Source: Doris montereyensis
Taxonomy: Eukaryota > Mollusca > Gastropoda > Nudibranchia > Dorididae
Assembly (NCBI GenBank): GCA_037039925.1
Contig: JAXRKP010000964.1
Coordinates: 40,001-104,000, forward strand
Direction: 5' to 3'
Length of the DNA: 64,000 nt
The notes beneath the pieces were generated by a model. That model saw only the letters and a list, made by a program, of their open reading frames with translations. It did not search any database and was not told where the DNA came from. This document shows positions 41,613-53,400 of this stretch, in pieces. Made by a program: the position numbers and the translations under genes. The stretch's first letter is position 1. The number at the start of each line of letters is the position of its first letter.

Positions 41613-43070
41613 CCCACGACCACTATTCACTACAGTGGGAGCCGCATCCCTGAGATCGCACTCAACGCAATGTCGGCTACGAGGCCAATAAAAATCCCCC
41701 CCTTCATTGTCTTTGTAAAAAACGACACATCCCTCGAAGACCTGGCATGGGTAAAACTACAACTACAATCACCTTCAACGAAGTGGTGCTGGTCGATTAG
41801 GGCAGTGAAAGGACTACACACACTCGATTCACAAAACTTTTTTTACCAGTGAGAAGCAGCATTAACGTTCAAGTTCAAGTCGCTGATTGATACTACACTG
41901 TATGCATGTGTGTGTTAGGGAGGCGAGACGGATGACTTGATAATTGTTAAGTTTAAAAGCCAGGCTAGGCTGTGTAGTGTGAGCAAAGATACGACACCAG
42001 AACAATTGTTCTACTGTACATCAGTGTCGTTGGTGTGAGTGAGTGGAAGATTGGTTAGTGGTGGGAAAAAGCGCTGGACCAATCAAAATGATTTTTAGTG
42101 ACGATTACAACCTTGTTAAAGGCCTAGGAGTTATACTGCTAATTACTAATTTTCACTCTTCTGCTCACTTTCTTCTATGTTGTGCTAGTGTTCACACCTG
42201 TAATTTGCTGCACCGTCGCTTCATTATATTTTATTGAAATGACATCTACCTCTACATCAAAACCCACAAAGTGCAAGCCGTTGAAATGGAAAGTTCCTTG
42301 TTGACTGCGTACTCAATGAAAGGTCTCATACAACGAGGACCTAACATCAGTCCCCGTAACCTTGTTGAATCCGACTCCCAGTGTACTTATGATGTCATGT
42401 TGTCATAGACAGTAAGAACATACTTCAATTCTAAAGGTATTTATCACCATAATTTGAAAGAAAAATTTTGAATACGGAAAGGCATACCGTTTTCTTTTTT
42501 CTTTTATTCTTTTTTTACAGTATTGTTTGTGCGGGCCACAGATGAGCTTGCAAAGGGCTCATGAAGCCTGAAGGTTTGACATGCCTGGCCTACAACGTGT
42601 TCAAGGAAGCGTAGCAGTTTAAAGTTTAAGGGTCATTAGATGTAATAAGGTCAAAGAATGAGAGTGGACTGACACAACGCAACAAAATATTAACTCCAAA
42701 CAAGTGAATAGATGGCACAATTTTAATCTCGTTACAGGCAATATTTTAGCCACTAGAAATTTTGTAAAAATATCAAAATAACAATATCTCTTAGTCTTAG
42801 CTTAAACTTCCCAAAGACATGTTGGAATTGTAACAAAAATGCTAAAACACAATAGTTGTGTAAGGGACGTATACAGATGGCACAATATCATTAAAGGTGC
42901 TGGCACTGGCAGTATTTTAGCCTCCAGATTTTTGAATGAACAAAATGACAATGTTTCTTAACTTTAACATGCCCCCAAAAAAGTTGGAATGATGGAAAAG
43001 TGGAATCAAAAGATAAAGCAAAACAACGAAAATCCAAAACTAATAGCGTCTCCTTCCTTATTCTCAACAA
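41613..43070. other. Intergenic sequence
   Basis: A short open frame at 41670-41852 has no recognised match. Nothing else is supported. Confidence 0.4.
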
Positions 43071-43074
43071 AAGA

Positions 43075-44065
43075 GAAAAACTACAATGCCCTCAGCTTTC
43101 ATTTCAATTTTTATTCTTATTTTAACGGGAAAGGAATACAACAATTCGTGTTCTCATCTCTTATTCTCATTGAACGGAAAAAAAAAATACATCCCTTGCT
43201 CTAATCTCTTATTCTCATTGAATGGGGGGAAAAATACTTCTCTTGCTCTAATCTGTTATTCTCATTGAATGGGGTGAAAAAAACAATTCCTGTTCTCATC
43301 TCTTATTCTCATTGAACGGGAAAAAATACAATTCCTGTTCTCATCTCTTATTCTCATTGAACGGGAAAAAATACAACATTTTCTGTTCTCATCTAACAAG
43401 AAAAAATACAATTCCTGTTCTCATCTCTTATTCTCCTTAAGGGGGAAAAATACAAATTCTTATTCTCTCTTATTCTCATTGAATGGGGGAAAAAATACAA
43501 TTCCTTGCTCTAATCTCTTATTCTCATTGAAACGGGAAAAAATACAACATCCCTTGCTCTAATCTCTTATTCTCATTGAATGGGGGGAAAAATACAACAA
43601 TTCCATTTGCTCTAATCTCTTATTCTCATTGAATGGGAAAAAAAGAAAGAAAGACGCCCTGACCTAATCTGTTATTCTCATTGAATGGGATAAAAGACCC
43701 CTTGACCTAATCTGTTATTCTCATGGCATGGGGGATAAAAAGATTCCCTGACCTAATCTGTTATTCTCATGGCATGGGGGAAAAAAAGACCCCCTGACCT
43801 AATCTGTTATTCTCATGGCATGGGGGATAAAAGACCCCCTGACCTAATCTGTTATTCTCATGGCATGGGGGGATAAAAAGACCCCCTGACCTAATCTGTT
43901 ATTCTCATGGCATGGGGGATAAAAGACCCCCTGACCTAATCTGTTATTCTCATGGCATGGGGGATAAAAGACCCTGGGCTCTATTCTGTTTTTCCTCATG
44001 GAATGGGGGGGGGGGGGGGGGGACCCTTGCTCTAATCTGTAATTCTCATTGAACGGAGGAAAAAT
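43075..44065. repeat. About 46-nt minisatellite with a left-to-right change of unit
   Basis: The left units contain ATCTCTTATTCTCATTGAAC and GGGAAAAAATACAATTCC; the right units contain ATCTGTTATTCTCATGGCAT and GGGGGATAAAAGACCCCCTG. About 20 units. It ends in a poly-G run near 44007-44022. Confidence 0.9.
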
Positions 44066-44560
44066 ACAACACCCCTACTCTCATCTCCCTAAAAATAATA
44101 ATAAAGCCAAAGCAAAATAGAACGACCAACACCTCCCACACAATCTCCAACCCCTAAAAACAACAACCCCCCCCCCCCCCCCAACAAAAGAGACACATGC
44201 AAAACAAAAATAACACCCCTCACCTTATTTAAAAAAAGATATTATGACATATATAATATAATTATCAATTTATATTCAAAATAATAAGACATGAAATCTT
44301 TCTGAACAACTCACATGAGCCAAATGTAAAAATATCCATCAAAATTTATATGGCAAAACTAAAAAAAGAAAAAGAAAGAAAGAAGAACCCCAAAGATAAC
44401 TAAAATGCCAAAAAAAACAAACACAACCAATGGATTTGAGTATAAAACAATTGATGCATAAGGTAGTTATATATTTTATCATGTACAAAACAGTAAATGC
44501 ATGAGGTATATATCTTAGCATGTACAAAACAGTACACATGCATAAGGTATAATATAATTT
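44066..44560. other. Intergenic AT-rich sequence
   Basis: A poly-C run lies near 44168-44182; ATGTACAAAACAGTA is repeated twice near 44480 and 44520. No gene. Confidence 0.45.
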
Positions 44561-44564
44561 TGTT

Positions 44565-44705
44565 TGTTTCATTGAAATTTACCCCGTCCACTATTGCGGT
44601 GATCTCAGGGCGAATTAAGAGGAAACAGCAAGATGAAAGATAAGTGAAAGAAGGAAAGGAAAGAAATAGGACCTACTAGCAGGGCCCGCCAAACACCCGC
44701 GATAT
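44565..44705. repeat. Family C repeat
   Basis: CATTGAAATTTACCCCGTCC ... GCGGTGATCTCAGGGCGAAT ... GGACCTACTAGCAGGGCC. Confidence 0.8.
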
Positions 44706-44815
44706 AATAATATATCTTAACATGTTGGAAGTAGAAACAGTTTGGTAAGGTAAATTTTTCGTTGATTTTTTGGAACACAGAGCGGTATTTGGAACACGAA
44801 AACATAAATAATGAA

Positions 44816-44950
44816 GCATGCAACGATTGTACTAGTACTAGTAGTAGTATTGAGTTCGTTATCCGTGCAACGATTGTACTAGTATTGAGTTCGTTATCCT
44901 GCAACGATTGTACTAGTACTAGTAGTAGTAGTATTGAGTTCGTTATCCGC
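44816..44950. repeat. Three-copy tandem repeat
   Basis: GCAACGATTGTACTAGTACT + AGTAGTAGTATTGAGTTCGT + TATCC in three copies differing in the number of AGT units. Confidence 0.9.
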
Positions 44951-45637
44951 CACAACCAATTTATAAATAAGTAACAAACACTGAATAAACCTAGTGCCAG
45001 TACACAATGAACTGTGACATCAGGCAAAAAAAACCTAGGAAAAGATTTAATGTACTGAACACTTGTGTGGTTGCACTACGCTCGAAATCAAGGTCAATCA
45101 GAGCATAACATACCAATGATTACCAATGAGATTACGGGTGAACACTTAAAAATATTGTAGTTTACCAGGCTTTTGAAAATTACGCTTGAAATAAAAAAAT
45201 AAAAAATACTGAGCATGGCAAAAACATGATAAAACATTATATATGATATGGTAAAATACAAATTTTTCCTCCCAAAAAAGAAATAAGATGTGAAGAAATA
45301 AAACCCCTCCAAATAAAAAAAAAAGGAAAAAAACCCCCAAAAAAAAAAACAAAACTTACATGCTCTGATACGAATACTTAATCTTTATCAAAGACCCCCT
45401 AAAAACAAAATCAAAGAGAATGTGAGAAAAAGTAGGAGAGAGGATTTAAAGAAGAAAAAATAAATAAAATCGAACCAATCAAAATCTGAGATTCTACTCT
45501 TGAAATTTTGTTTTCTTAATGTGATTTTTCGAACTTGCAAACTTCAATAAAAATAGCACATGGACGGTTGAGGTTGAAACTAGACAACAAATGAGATCAC
45601 TGTTGATAAACGTGCAAGCATGTTCCCAAAAAAGTAA
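44951..45637. other. Intergenic AT-rich sequence
   Basis: Poly-A runs and no recognised feature. Confidence 0.45.
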
Positions 45638-45906
45638 AAAGTTCCTTCAAGGCCAATACGGCCCATAGAGCCAGAGCTTATCCCGAACAGGTGGTAATAA
45701 TCACCCCTGGACAGGATGCTAGTCTTACGCAGGTTTTTACTCCCAAGCTGGTACTTGTACCCACTTATACCTGGGTCTAGTGGGGAAAATGTGAGTTAAG
45801 CGTCCTTCCCAAGGAACACAACGGCGGACCTAGCTTTGCCAGGATTCGAACCCAGGACCTCATGATCCCAAGTCTGGCAACCTGACCGCTCGGCCACTGA
45901 CACCCC
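45638..45906 (-). repeat. Family A SINE, full length, minus orientation
   Basis: On the minus strand: GGGGTGTCAGTGGCCGAGCG (A box), CAGACTTGGGATCATGAGGT, CCTGGGTTCGAATCCTGGCA (B box, well kept), then body and tail to CCTTGAAGGAACTT. The best-preserved copy in the window. Confidence 0.9.
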
Positions 45907-46755
45907 TTTACACCGGAGTAGAGAGTAAGGAAAATGTGTTGGGTGTCTTTTCCATGGACACAATGTCAGGCCTATCAAAACTAGAATATGAATGCATGAC
46001 CTCAGTCTCAGGCTCAAATGTCTAAAAATAGACCGTTGATATCCTGTACAACATTCAACCACCAAAAACATGCTCTCATAAGCTTCAGTAAACATTTGTC
46101 TGTGAGATTCAAGTTTGAATTTTACATCCTTTAGAATTTGAACTACACGGTACACCTTCCACAATAAGCATACACACTTCAACAACAAACAACAAAAAAC
46201 CTGCTGCTAACAGATTCTGTTAACAGGTATGGCCTTGTCTCTTGACCAAGGTTGTGTAGATTTAATAAAAAAAATTTCCGCTCAAATCTAAGACTAGGAT
46301 CTACTGTCATATGGATGGGGAAATTTGAATGGAAGTTTGAATGAAGGGGATTGAGATGGTGCTCAAAGAATCAAAGTCTAGGCCTGATGATCCAGAAATC
46401 ATTATGTACAAAAATAGAAATATTCTGAAGTAAATTAGTACAAATTTCAAAAGCAGATTTGACATAAGAAGTACATAAGATTTTCATGAAATTTTCTGAC
46501 ATGGTGGAGCTCAATAGTTTAACATAGGAAGGGACTCACAACTCACAATTGCTAATGAGACTGAACACACCACCTAGTTTCAAGTCTCCACAGAAAAAAA
46601 AAAAAAAGGTTTTATGTTTCATTGAAAAGTCACACTTATTGATTAACAATGAAATATGCAAGTGAAAAAGTCATTTTGATTTGTGTTGATATGTTTTCCC
46701 ACTGATCTTTTAAAGACAGCATTTCACACGAGGGTATAAAATTCCCACTTTTGAG

Positions 46756-46761
46756 TTTATT
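46756..46761 (-). promoter_or_regulatory. Candidate AATAAA polyadenylation signal of GART
   Basis: TTTATT on the plus strand, about 535 nt after the GART stop, at the outer edge of the pogo-like element. Tentative. Confidence 0.25.
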
Positions 46762-46764
46762 ATA

Positions 46765-47049
46765 CAGTAGTCGCTGGATAATTGCACGCTGCATAACCGC
46801 ACGGTTTTGCACAAAAGAACCCCCCCCCCCCCAATCCGACAATACAATTCCCATAACACATACGTTGTTATGTCTCTACACGCAACCTGTCCTGTCACAT
46901 CATGTTAAAGCCAAGGAGAATAGTTGATAATGATACAATTATACCCACTTGCAGAATTTACTCGATTAGCTTCCCTTTACTTCACAGTACGAGTAATTCC
47001 ACGCTTTTCTCTTCTCCCGAACAGCGTGTTAATTATCCAGCCACTACTG
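46765..47049. mobile_element. Short TA-flanked inverted-repeat element (pogo/Tc1 type)
   Basis: Left end CAGTAGTCGCTGGATAATTG at 46765; right end AATTATCCAGCCACTACTG ending at 47049: inverted ends of about 20 bp with one or two mismatches, with TA on both sides. The 285-bp interior has no transposase. It lies in the probable GART 3' UTR. Confidence 0.85.
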
Positions 47050-47294
47050 TAGCACGTTCCGGTACAGTTCCAAGTTTTTAAATCAAGAAACCTTGGGTGA
47101 CAAAGGTCAATCTTGAGAACATACAGCAGCAAACGTTTGTGTAATGAATGTTTTGATGCACTGGAAATGCCTGGTAGGTACAGAAGATCATAAGAAACTT
47201 TCCAAATAAAAAAAACTACATCGCCAGGACCATAAGTACAGCAAATATTGTTGTCAAGTAATATGTAAAGCGGAGAATCAGACTCATGCCTACA

Positions 47295-47482
47295 CTACCA
47301 ATGCCAAACCAAGCAATTGTCTGTTCCTAGGTTCACTTGTCCACTAGCGACCATTTCAAGGGCGCGTGGGAAGGCTGTTCGTGCTCCACAACTTTCACAC
47401 GGTTTGCCAGCGTCTCCTCAGTGTCCCTGGGATAGACTGGAATGCTCTCCTGCACCAGAATGGCTCCTGCGTCTACCTCTTC
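47295..47482 (-). CDS. GART: GART last exon (catalytic Asp, stop)
   Basis: [35 protein letters not shown], then one missing base near 47375, then [19 protein letters not shown] and a short tail to TAG at 47295-47297. The Asp of VDAG is the third catalytic residue. Confidence 0.95.
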
Positions 47483-50400
47483 CTAAAAACAAAAAAAGAA
47501 CAAAAATGTGACAAAATACAAATGACCTCAATGAGACTTAGAGTTTACAATAATACATTCTATGACACAAGTTTCTTTCAAAACACTGTGCATCAAAAAT
47601 GTAAGTGTATCTTGGACTCACACAGACAAACCTTTGTATACAAGAACCTATCTGCCAACCGTTTCAATTCGAATGGGGACTCGGTAGGTCAGAGGCAAGG
47701 TGTCATCCTCTCAACCAAAAAGTAATGGGTTTGAGCCCGCTGAAGGTTGATAAACTTTCTTGATTTTTTTTTTTTTACCAAAATCTACCCCTCTGGTCCA
47801 GGTAGGTGGATCGACACCTGGTCCCATCGGAGACGGATGATAAAAATGAGGTCCCGTGTGCAGATCACAACACTGCATGTTAAAGATTCCTTGGCTGTTT
47901 ACAGGGCAGTCCGGGCAAAATTAAAAATTCTACCAAAAACCCCAAGATCACCTTACTTGTGGATGTTAGTAAATCAAATCAAATAAAAAATCAAATCGAA
48001 AAAACAGCCTCTGACCATGTGAACTAATTTTCCAACTTGCAAGATGGCCTGTAATATTCCACAAGGTATAGATAATTTAACGTGTATTAACTCGCTTTAA
48101 GGTAAATAACTTTTTCAAAAGGCTGACCTTTCTGGTGAAATGCGATGGTATTTTTGTGAAAACAGAATGGTATCTCCAGACTTTCAATCAAATTTCTCAG
48201 TCTCTGTCGTTAACTTATGGTTTCTTAAAAACAAACGTGAGTTAACCCTCAAATATGTACTTTTTAAAGTAAATACAGACGAATGGACTCGGAGCCACAA
48301 AACATAACTAAATATCTTGTTGATGTGCTGATGAACCGGTAGGTAGCTATGTAGGAAATAAAAAAAAGTGTAAAAGTAAAAGAATGCAACCCACTTTGTT
48401 GCTAAGAACTTCATATTATAAACAAAAGGACCGGGCAGTGGACAGGTAAGTAACATGTACGGGGATTAGATAATCCAGCCTTCCAAGAGTCCCCTGCTGC
48501 CTTGCAGGCGGGTCTTGGCTGACCAAAGGCTAAGGGAGTTAATCCTGACAGAAAACAACCTGCTGTCTTGCAGGCTGGTCTTAGTTGACCAAAGGCTAAG
48601 ACTTACAGGCCTGGTAGGGGGCCTCAAGGTGGCAGCCCCACCATCTACCTAGGGTACAGTGGGCTAATCCCTGCTTATCTAAAACCAAACTGATTCAGAG
48701 AAATAAATACAATATACCCCGGCTTGACCTTTTCAACGACCAACATGGAAACGAACACGGACTGTGATTTTTGGAATGTGGAATATTAGGTAATAAATGG
48801 AAAAGAGATAAAATTAGATGAAGAAATGGAAAAATTCAAAGCAGACAGTTTGGCCATTACAGAAACAAAGAAAAAAGGACAAGGAATAGAAAATGTAGGA
48901 CCAAATCATATTTTAATCTTCTCAGGAGTAGATGTCAAAGATAGAGCTAGAGCAGGGGTATGTCTCCTAAATGCATAAAAGCTACTAGAAAGTTGGGAAT
49001 TTATTAGCCTCGGCTACTAGAGGTGGATATTAAACCAAAAGGAAAAGAACTTAAATTATTAATAGCTTTTGGACCAAACGAAGACACCACTAAAGAAGAA
49101 AAAGATATCTTCGAAAACGATTTATAAATAGTTGCAGAGAATCTTAAACACAAACAGGAACTAATGGTTTTAGGAGATTGGTAAAGAAGGAGAGACAACA
49201 ACTTCTCCAAATGGAGAGAGACTAATAGATTTTTGCCTAAAGAATAACATGAAAATAGCCAACATTTTTTTTCCTCATAAAGATATCCACAAATATACAA
49301 GAGTAAATGAACACAGATGTGAAAAGTCAATGATAGACTACATAATAGTTAGCAGCTCCCTTTTTTGCAGTACATTGGATGCAAGAGTAAACAGAGGAGC
49401 AGAAATACTTAGTGATCATCACCTAGTGATTGTCAAAATGAGATTACTGACCAAAGAAAACAAATAGAAAAGGAAAGAGAAGAAAGCTACTAAACTCAAA
49501 ATAGAGGAACTGAATAAACCAATAGTAAAGCAGAAACACCAATCTAGGATAAAAAAAGATTTATCAGGGAAAGGCAGATGGATCTGAATGATAGCACAAT
49601 AGAAGAAAAGTGGCAAATGTATAAAGAAACACTCCTCAGTTGTACTGAAGAGGTCTGTGATAGGAAACAAATTTAAGGAAACTGCCAAAATACCATCAAG
49701 GAGACCCATGTTTGATTTCCAGTACGGGCAAATATTTCTGCCTCTCCTGTCAACCAGCAGTGAAATGGGTAGCTATTCAGATTCGGCGAAAGTAATGGCG
49801 GCGTGGAAAGTAATGGCAAACTATCACATTATGTCAAATTATGACAATAAGTCACAACTCCACTAAATAGACGGAACAAACACGTGACGTTTGGGTTATA
49901 ACCCTTCGGGTATAAAATTGTCACTTATTGTCATATTTCGCCTTTGACTTCACTCCACTGTGGCTCTTTCGTATTATTCACGGTTATTTAAATAGTTCAC
50001 ATTGCCACATCTCTTTGTTGTTTACGTTTTTTATCTTCTTTTTAAACAATTCTAGATATTTCTCGTTTATTGTCTGACAAAGGGTTACACCGAAACGTCA
50101 CGTGTTTGTTCTGTCTTTATTAGTGGAGTTGTCACTTATTGTCATATATCGCCTATATTGTAGTACAGTAATCTCTGCCAAAATGCAGTCCACAGGTGAC
50201 CAAAAATCATGCATTTTGGCGAAGGTGTATTTTGGCAGAGTCAAAGGTCATGACCCATTACTGCGTTTTTACATTGCCAATCTTGTTTGGAAATACATGT
50301 ACATGTAAACTATCTTTTGTGTTGTTGTTTGTTATTGTTTGGGGTTTGTTTGTTATTCATTGGTTTGAGGACAAGACCCAAAAGTCCTTCTCCATTGATC

Positions 50401-53400
50401 TGTTACGTTCTTCTCTCACTCAAGACTACAACAAGGTGGTGATGGTGAAGACATTCGGCAACAATGGGTTGTTTTTTTTTTATTGGCCGACACGCATGAC
50501 ATTTGACATGATGCGTCCCCAGATCATCTGTTTGAATTATCGAGACATATGGATTACCAAAGTCCGGACTATCGAGACGTGACGGTATCTAAGACCCTCA
50601 TTGAATTTGACAATGAACTTACGGCAACAAAGTGTACAGAGCATCCAGAGATTCGAACCCTGGCCTCTAACACCATTCTGTGCGCATGAGCACCCTTGAA
50701 GGAGGGAAGGAGGGATGGATGAATATTCAACATGCGGCCTGACCATTTGTTGACAAACTGTCCTGAAAGTAGAATAAAAATAAAGATAAACAGTCGAGTA
50801 TTTCAGATGCATCTGCTTTATCATCTACGTACTTGTCTTTGTAATCAGACATCTAATAATATATGTATATATAATTTGTACACAACCACATGATACACAT
50901 GCTTATATGTAACATAATCATTTGTAGTTCTGGAGGGGATTCCCTTAATGAAAGAAACTGATGACGTAATCGATCTTAGCAGGTGCTTAGCCCTAGCCAG
51001 TGTAACGTAATCGTTTTGGCGTTCCCTAGTATTGATTCGTTTATGTCTAGAAAGAAAGAGCTTTGTCGAAAGCATAATTATTAGCAGTCTAACATCGATA
51101 TGCACCAGTGCATGAAAAAGCTGTGACCTTTTCTTATTTTATTGCGGCTTAAAATAAAAATTGACATATGTTGTGACAACCACACTGTAAACAGTCTGAG
51201 GGTAAATAAACACAGCCTACCAGTTAGAATTCTCATGAAGCCCGCCAAGCAGACTAAGTCTATATTGTGTTGCACCAGAACATCATGGACGGCCAAGTCG
51301 AATTCCAGCCTCGATTTGTAATCTTTGTGATTTATCACCTGAATTTGTGTAGAAGGGAAAAGGATACACAAAAAAGAAATAAAAAGGTAAAATTTTAATA
51401 ATAAAAAAAAAATCAGTGGTCAGCAAGCTAAAAAGGATCAACACTTACAGCACACATGACGATAAAGATACAAAATCAAACATGGCAGGATGATTTGTCA
51501 GCCAGTGCCAAATCTTATGGCAAATGAGGGTAATACTTGATACAAAAACACAAGATGATTTGACAGCCACAAATCATGACATGACGGTAATAGTAATACT
51601 GAGATACAAAATCAAACATGGCAGGATGATTTGACAGCCAGTGCCAAATCTTATGGCAACATGATGGTAATAGTAATACTGATGATACAAAAATCAAACA
51701 TGATGATACAAAATCAAACATTGCAAATGATTTGTCATACCATGCCAAATCTTAGCAAGATGATTTGAAGCCAGTAATATGGCTACTAATACTGATGATA
51801 CAAAATCAAACATGGCAAGATGATTTGGCAACATGATGGTAATACTGATGATACAAAATCAAACATGGCAAGATGATTTGACACCCAGTGCCAAATCTTA
51901 TGGCAACATGATGGTAATATTGATGATACAAAATTAAACATAGCAGGATGATCCAACAGTCAGTGGCAAAAGACAAGGCCATTACGGCCTATAGAGCTGG
52001 AGCTTATCCCGGTTTCTATAACATGAAGCAGACTAGGTGATAACATACCATCTCCGGAGAGGGAGAAAAATAAGAAGTTCCTTCAAGGCCATTACAGGTT
52101 TGAGCTGGAGCGTATCTCAATTTCTATAACTGGAAGCTGAATAGGTGGTAATAATCACCTCCTGGACAGGACGTTAATCTGACGCAGGTTTTTTTTATCC
52201 ATTTGCACCTGGGTCGAAACAGGAAAATGCATGCAAGTGTTTTCTCCCAAGGAACACAACGCTTCGAGCTTAGCTTTGCTGGGATTCGAACCCAGGACGT
52301 CATGATCCCAAATCTGATAGCCTAACCACTCAGTTACACACCACTGGACAACAAGAAAGGAAAGGTGTAGTCTGGTTTCTGTCTATAGTATGAAGCAGAG
52401 CAGCTGATAATACCCTACCTACTGGACAGGAAGCTAGCCTGTCCCAGGATTTTCAATAGAAAAAACAACCCGCCTGGGCATGGATTTGATCATCTGGTGT
52501 AGTATGAAGCAAGTATGAATATGAAACCTAAAAGCTGCGAAGGTTCTGGCATGTGCAGGTAACCGACAGTGAAAATAATAAATCGTTATGGTTAATTTAA
52601 GGTCAGGTTCTATTCTTTTTTTTTAATGATACCATTAACTGGGAGCTATTTATTTCTTATATGCAAGTCTATTTTAGATAAAGCAGAAGAAAAAATAAAA
52701 GAAGCTGTAATGCAAGTAGTGATCACATTGTGTAGCATTCCTGGATGTTAATGTCATCTAAATCAATGGATCATCTAATTACATGATATTCATGGCATTT
52801 AAATTATTTTCTTCCTTAAAAATTCAAATTTTCGACTAATATGGTTTGTGGCTATTGTTTTTGTAGTTACAATGCCCCCCCCCCCCCCCACCCCCAACCC
52901 CAAATGAAGTGTTAAATGATTTGTAGTTAATCAACTTTTAATATAAAAAGTAAAGTTCCTTCAATGCCATTTCGGCCCATAGAACCAGGGCTCATCCTGG
53001 TTTCTATAGCATGAAGCTAAACAGGTGATAATAATCACCTCCCAAACAGGACGCTAGTCTGACCCAGGTTTTTACTCCCAAGCCAGTGCTTGTACCCATT
53101 TGCACCTCGGTCGAGTGGGGAAAATGTCTTTGCCAAGGCCTACTTTTGCCAGGATTCGAACCCAGGACTTAATAATCCCAAATCCAACAGCCTAACCACT
53201 TGACCAACTGGTGCCACAACTTTTAATAAGTAAGCCACATTTATAAGACTGAGAAAAAAAAGAGATGACAGAGAAGGCGGCAGTTTTACCAATGTAGGGA
53301 TACCAGCCCGCTGGGCTCTCGTCAGGCCCAAACTCCGGCTTTGTTGGATACTACCAAACTGATCAGCGCCGCCGATTTTTTAGTTTTTGTCATGCGTGTG

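Noticed and set aside
41670..41852. Short open frame after the 31-nt minisatellite
   Set aside because: Sixty codons with no recognised motif, splice support or neighbour context.
45830..45906. tRNA-Leu-like sequence with good A and B boxes
   Set aside because: It is the head of a 270-bp family A SINE with many copies; it does not fold as an intact tRNA by eye.
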